64,000 bases of DNA, taken from the NCBI GenBank assembly GCA_963698165.1, contig CAVOPT010000009.1, positions 310,001 to 374,000 on the forward strand, in the 5' to 3' direction. The stretch comes from JAAYUJ01 sp963698165 (lineage in GTDB: Bacteria > Desulfobacterota > Syntrophobacteria > Syntrophobacterales > Syntrophobacteraceae). The position numbers and the translations under genes were made by a program. The notes below the pieces were generated by a model, which saw nothing but the letters and a program-made list of their open reading frames with translations, had not been told where the DNA came from and made no database searches. The first letter of the stretch is position 1; each line of letters starts with the position of its first letter. Positions 59,850 to 64,000 of this stretch are shown in pieces.

Positions 59850-61325
59850 ATGAGCCCTCTTGAAAAGACACAGCCGAAAGTCCTTGTGGTCGACGATGAG
59901 TACAGCGTTCGGGAGCTGCTGGAAATCATGCTCGAGATGGACGGCTACACCGTGAGGAGCGCCGAGACCGGGCAGCACGCCCTGGAAGCAATCGAGCAGG
60001 AGAGCTTCGACCTCGTCATCACCGACATCCGCATGGAGCCCATCAACGGCCTCGAGGTCCTCAAGCAGTGCAAGGCCATTTCCCCCGCAACCGTGGTCAT
60101 CATCATCTCGGCTTACGCCAGCACCGAAACCGCTGTCGAAGCCATGAACGAAGGAGCCTACGACTACCTTCCCAAGCCGTTCGACATGGAAGAGATGCGG
60201 ACCGTGATCCGCAACGCGCTTCAGAGCAAGGGCGGCATGGAGGATGTGGCGAGCGCCAAGGAGGGCCCCCTTTATTTCGGGGGCATCATCGGCGAGAGCC
60301 CCGCCATGCTGAAGATTTACGACCTCATCAAGCGCATCGCGAGCACCAACAGCAATGTCCTGATCACGGGCGAGAGCGGAACCGGAAAGGAGCTCGTGGC
60401 CAAGGCGATTCACCGCCAGAGCCCCCGAAGGGACTTCCCCTTCATCGTCGTCAACTGCGGAGGTGTTCCCGAGTCCCTCATCGAAAGCGAGCTTTTCGGG
60501 TACAAGAAGGGGGCTTTCACCGGGGCTGCAACCAATCGCATGGGCCTCGTCGAAGCAGCTCAGGCGGGAACCCTTTTCCTCGATGAAATAGGGGAGCTTT
60601 CTCCCACGCTGCAGGTCAAACTGCTGCGCCTTGCCCAGGAAAAAACCATCAAAATGGTGGGAGACACCGTGGACATTCCGGTGGATGTGCGGATCCTTTC
60701 AGCGACCAACCGGGACCTGGAGAAAATGGTCATCGAGGGCACCTTCCGCGAGGACCTCTACTACCGGCTCAACGTGCTCCCCATCCGCACCCCGCCCCTG
60801 AGGGAGCGGCGAGAGGACATCGCCATCCTCGCCCACTATTTCCTCAACAAGTTCTGTAAGGAATTTGGAAAGCAGATCCGAAAGATCTCGTCCTATGCCA
60901 TGGACATTTTGAATAATTACGACTTTCCGGGAAACGTCCGGGAGCTCGAACACATCATCGAGCGTGGCGTCGCCCTGGAATCCTCCAGGATCATCCTGCC
61001 GGACAGCCTCACCCTTTCGACCTACAAGAGGCGCCAACACACTCCCATTCCCTCTCCGGTCTCCGGCGGATCAAAGGGCAATCTCCATTCCACGGCTTCC
61101 GGGCCCCCTGTGAACGGCTCGGCGGGAGGGATGGATTTGGTGACACTCCCCCCCAAAGGTATCGATCTCGATCAGCACCTGGCGAACATCGAAAAGAGCA
61201 TCCTTCACAAAGCCCTCACCCAGGCCGGTGGAGTCAAGACCAGGGCGGCGGAGCTCCTGGGAATCAATGCCCGCTCCCTGCGCTACCGCCTCGAAAAGTA
61301 TGGTCTTGCATCGGACGACGACTGA
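59850..61325 (+). CDS. Sigma-54-dependent response regulator (NtrC/AtoC family)
   Basis: 491 residues. Receiver domain 1-125 with acceptor Asp at about 59 (LVITDIRMEP). AAA+ domain with Walker A GESGTGKE (174-181), the sigma-54 contact loop GAFTGA (221-226) and Walker B-like LFLDEIGELSP. A Fis-type helix-turn-helix closes the protein (GVKTRAAELLGINARSLRYR). It activates genes from sigma-54 promoters when phosphorylated. Its kinase is not adjacent. It starts 167 bases after pyrC. Confidence 0.96.
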   Translation: MSPLEKTQPKVLVVDDEYSVRELLEIMLEMDGYTVRSAETGQHALEAIEQESFDLVITDIRMEPINGLEVLKQCKAISPATVVIIISAYASTETAVEAMNEGAYDYLPKPFDMEEMRTVIRNALQSKGGMEDVASAKEGPLYFGGIIGESPAMLKIYDLIKRIASTNSNVLITGESGTGKELVAKAIHRQSPRRDFPFIVVNCGGVPESLIESELFGYKKGAFTGAATNRMGLVEAAQAGTLFLDEIGELSPTLQVKLLRLAQEKTIKMVGDTVDIPVDVRILSATNRDLEKMVIEGTFREDLYYRLNVLPIRTPPLRERREDIAILAHYFLNKFCKEFGKQIRKISSYAMDILNNYDFPGNVRELEHIIERGVALESSRIILPDSLTLSTYKRRQHTPIPSPVSGGSKGNLHSTASGPPVNGSAGGMDLVTLPPKGIDLDQHLANIEKSILHKALTQAGGVKTRAAELLGINARSLRYRLEKYGLASDDD

Positions 61326-61402
61326 TTGCGGCACCATATGAATGGAGGTCCGCTAACCAGTCGTCATGCCCACGAAGGCGGCCATCGAGTCTGCTCCTGG
61401 GG

Positions 61403-62735
61403 TCAGTCGTGCTTGTGCGCTCCCGTTTGAGGGGGAGTTTGTCGCGCTTCGCTCCGTCGTGCCCTTTCCACGCAAGGCTCCGGCGCCTTTCCGAAGTACT
61501 GTTTGCACTCCTCACTGCAGAAGTAGTAGGTTTTTCCAGCGTATTCCGCGGTCAAGTCATCCTTTTTGGCCTTCCACTGAGGAATGGGCATCCCGCACAC
61601 TGGGTCCTTTGCAAAACCGTGACGCGCGAGGTTATCCTCGGGGGTGCCCGGCATCTTCTGTTGTTCAGACTCCACAGCCGCCTTTCCCGAGCCCCGTCCG
61701 TGCTCCATGTCGAACTGTTCCTTGCAGTCTTCCGAAAGGAAGTAATAGGTCTTGCCTCCCAGTTCGCTCGTCAGGCCTGCTGCTCTTGCCCTGCTGGGGT
61801 ATACATCCTGGCCGCATATCGGATCCTTTTCCGGTATGCCGTAAAGTCCAGCGGCGGCAAGCTTCATCCGGCTTTCACTATCGATCAGGAAGTTGCCTGA
61901 AATGACGATTAGCTCCTCGGGCATGAGCCCCTCGAGGATCTCCACTTTATCGCCGAAGCGCCAGCCCGTCATGACACTGCGGGGCTCGAAAAAACCGTTC
62001 TCATGAGCCACGAAAACGGTCTTCCGTCGCCCGGAATCAAGGACCGCGTCTACTGGAACAGTAATAGACGGGGGCAGTGTGATGAGGAACTCAACATCGA
62101 CGTACATGTCCGGACGAAGAACATATTCCGGATTATCCAACTCCAGACGCACCTTCAGAGTCCGCGTGGCCGCATCGAACACCGGCGGGACATCACTTAC
62201 CGTGGCGTCAAAGACCTCCCTCTGTTGTGGCAGATTGATCCTCGCTTTCATTCCCGATTTGATATAAGGACCTTCGGCCTGGAAAACATCCGCTAAAATC
62301 CAAACACGGCGCAGGTCGGCGATCTTGAAACACTCTGTTCCTCGATCAACCTTCTGTTGGGGGGATATATCCCGCGAAAGCACCAGGCCGGTAACCGGCG
62401 ACCTCAATTCCACGTAGTTCACATAACGCCCGGTTCGGCCGAGGTCCTCGAGTTGGCTCGCTGCGACGCCAAGATTCAACAGCTCCAACTTGCCCTTGCT
62501 GGCGTACAGGATGTCGTCTTCCCCCACGAAGTCAAACTCGGCGCTGTCCGAGTTGGATCCGCTTTCCATGTGCTTTGGGGAGTCTTTTGCAAGTTGTTTT
62601 TCGGCAGGCTGCACTCCATCATGCTGATGTGCCCCATTGTTCGTTTCAGGTTGGTCTGCACCCTGTTGCGTGGCTGCAGATGGGATTCCCCCAGGTTGAA
62701 GGGCTCCTGGTTGCGGCGTAGCGCTCTGTGCGGGC
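61403..62735 (-). CDS. CusB-type RND efflux adaptor, C-terminal part with two YHS domains
   Basis: The frame is open from about 62735; its first in-frame start (62614) is an artefact of the frameshift. It contains the second hairpin helix (LELLNLGVAASQLEDLGRTG), the lipoyl strand (YVELRSPVTGLVLSRDISPQ) and beta-barrel and proximal domains (RVWILADVFQAEGPYIKSGM; LDSGRRKTVFVAHENGFFEP). Two YHS metal-binding domains follow (KDPICGQDVYPSRARA, then KTYYFLSEDCKEQF; KDPVCGMPIPQWKAKK, then KTYYFCSEECKQYF). It bridges an inner-membrane RND pump and an outer-membrane channel for Cu(I)/Ag(I)-type export. The pump genes are not in the window. Confidence 0.88.
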
Positions 62736-63608
62736 TTCGGGTTGATGTGCCCCGGGAGATGGCGTCCCGGGTTGCAGCTGCTGAGGGGGTGCAGCGGGGT
62801 GTGGTGTTTCCCCGTATTGCGTCGCTCCAGGAGGTATGCCCCAAGGTGGCTTGGTTCCAGGCCGTGGCATACCCGGCTGAGGCGGATCTGATTCCTGCGC
62901 CCCGGGTTGTGGCAACCCGGGCTTCGGAGGTGCAGGTTGCATTTCCCAATGCTGCGTAGTTCCCGGTTGGGGTTTAATCACCTGTGGCACTCCATACTGC
63001 AGCAATCCTGGTTGCCGTGCTCCGTAAAAGGGTGTTGCAGGTTCCCGTCGGCGCCCGGTATTGCGGAGTTCGGTGAGGAACCGCTGCTGCCATGAGAAAA
63101 AATCATAACTGTAGACTCTAATCCGGGCCATGACTTGGTCCTTTTGCACCAAGCTGCCCGTGGTGCTTTCTTTGATGTCCGAGATCCAGCCGTCAGTGGC
63201 CGCGATCAGCCGGTACACCCAATTTTCATCTGGGACGACCCGACCCAATGTCCGGACTGAATGGGTTTTTGACGAGACCTCCACTTTGCCGGTTTGCACA
63301 CCGATGATCTGCTGCTTCTGGGGAGTGATCTTCACGGTGCCCGGGGACGCAGAGAGAGTTGGGTTTAGGGACCCTTGCCCGGGGGATTCATCGTCGCTGA
63401 AAACCGGTTCCATGGGCATCCCGCACGGCGCAATGCCGGGTTTGTCAGAGGTGTGTGCCGGATTCATGGGGTCTACGTAGTGAAGGATCCGTCGGCCCCC
63501 GGGCGCAGCATTGTTCTGCTCGGTTCCGCGCTGACTGGTCCAGGCCCCTGCAAGAAATGATGCGATGAGAAAAAGAACCAGGAGTGTGGCGGACCAACTT
63601 TTCTTCAT
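62736..63608 (-). CDS. CusB-type RND efflux adaptor, N-terminal part
   Basis: From the ATG at 63608: signal or anchor (LLVLFLIASFLAGAW), a heavy-metal-binding domain (YVDPMNPAHTSDKPGIAPCG, residues 44-63), barrel strands and the first lipoyl half (RLIAATDGWISDIKESTTGS), then the first helix of the alpha-hairpin (YDFFSWQQRFLTELRN, to 183). Instead of a short turn there are about 140 Pro/Gln/Gly-rich residues with QPGxPxPG-like repeats. A one-base shift near 62735 takes the frame into the 61403-62735 part; beyond it this frame runs on to 62646 as noise. Confidence 0.85.
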
Positions 63609-63973
63609 GACGCTTCCAGCCTCTTGCAGGTGAGTTTAAGGTCGAATCCGCCTGAACTTTAGGCACAAGCGAATGTGGTCAATGCGAGATGGTCCGGGGA
63701 CAAGTGTTTCTCCTGATTCGCCGGCATGCCTTCAATCAACTAAAACTAATCGTATCAGACATCTGGGGTCAAGGGTGGAGCTCCAGAAAAACTTTGAGCC
63801 CTGCGTTCCCATCACTCCCCAGGATTACCCCCCAAGAAATCACATGGGTTGAGTAGAAAATAGGTATTTCTACCTATAGCCAACCCAGTTTTGACGTGTT
63901 AAACGAGAATAGCTTGGAAATCGGCTTTCACCCACGGAGAGACACTCCCGTATGCTAAAAAAAACCCCCTCGG

Positions 63974-63991
63974 CCGAGATGGGAGTCTCGG
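63974..63991. terminator. Possible terminator hairpin near the window end
   Basis: CCGAGA-N6-TCTCGG is followed by ATTTATCTT on the plus strand and, nine bases out on the minus strand, by a run of T. It could end a gene arriving from beyond 64000. The 63609-63973 stretch (about 365 bases) holds no gene and should contain the efflux-adaptor promoter. Confidence 0.35.
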
Positions 63992-64000
63992 ATTTATCTT

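Overview
The window is a GC-rich bacterial chromosome segment. It is most likely from a deltaproteobacterium (Desulfobacterota, Syntrophobacter-like). This is inferred from the gene families seen: leuS-lptE-holA, pyrB-pyrC next to a sigma-54 activator, a large hybrid sensor kinase, a sulfate-reducer-style metal efflux adaptor and a cobalamin-type radical SAM enzyme. No rRNA or tRNA gene was seen, so the species cannot be named.

Layout. 0-13.3 kb is an accessory, decaying region. It starts with the end of an IS21-type element, followed by an AT-rich methyltransferase, a frameshifted exported WD40 protein, a broken phage-type HTH gene and a glycosidase fragment. It ends with a very large TIR-nSTAND1-transmembrane-TPR protein (about 6 kb) that carries many indels and an exact 576-bp tandem duplication. 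13.3-21.6 kb holds small signalling genes, gap, a cytidylate-kinase-like gene and a histidine/formimino-folate cluster (hutH, ftcD, fchA). 21.8-30.8 kb is a mosaic: two attC-like sites, an IS701-type insertion that splits a gene, a zinc-uptake regulon (Fur/Zur regulator divergent from a znuACB operon) and a class C-type group II intron lying directly against one attC-like site. 31-37 kb carries a hybrid histidine kinase, an aspartate racemase/carboxymuconolactone decarboxylase fusion and an envelope protein. 37.4-39.1 kb is a transposase with an HTH domain. 39.7-41.6 kb is a RiPP-type radical SAM enzyme.

42.3-46.7 kb holds four co-oriented genes: a coiled-coil protein, a membrane protein with an OmpA-like C-terminus, a Rab/Ras-like GTPase and an HD-GYP protein. 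This is the best candidate for a poorly described system. 47.4-51.9 kb holds a frameshifted MFS exporter, a metallophosphatase, a Ser/Thr kinase with a DUF1566-like tail and a membrane cytochrome c. 52.1-61.3 kb is a clean housekeeping block (leuS, lptE, holA; rpsT and greA on the other strand; pyrB, pyrC; an NtrC-type regulator). 61.4-63.6 kb is a copper/heavy-metal RND adaptor with two YHS domains.

At least nine loci look like single genes broken by small indels, while every housekeeping gene is intact. Either accessory genes are decaying or the sequence has uncorrected indels; reads would decide. No CRISPR array, integron integrase or phage structural cluster was found.
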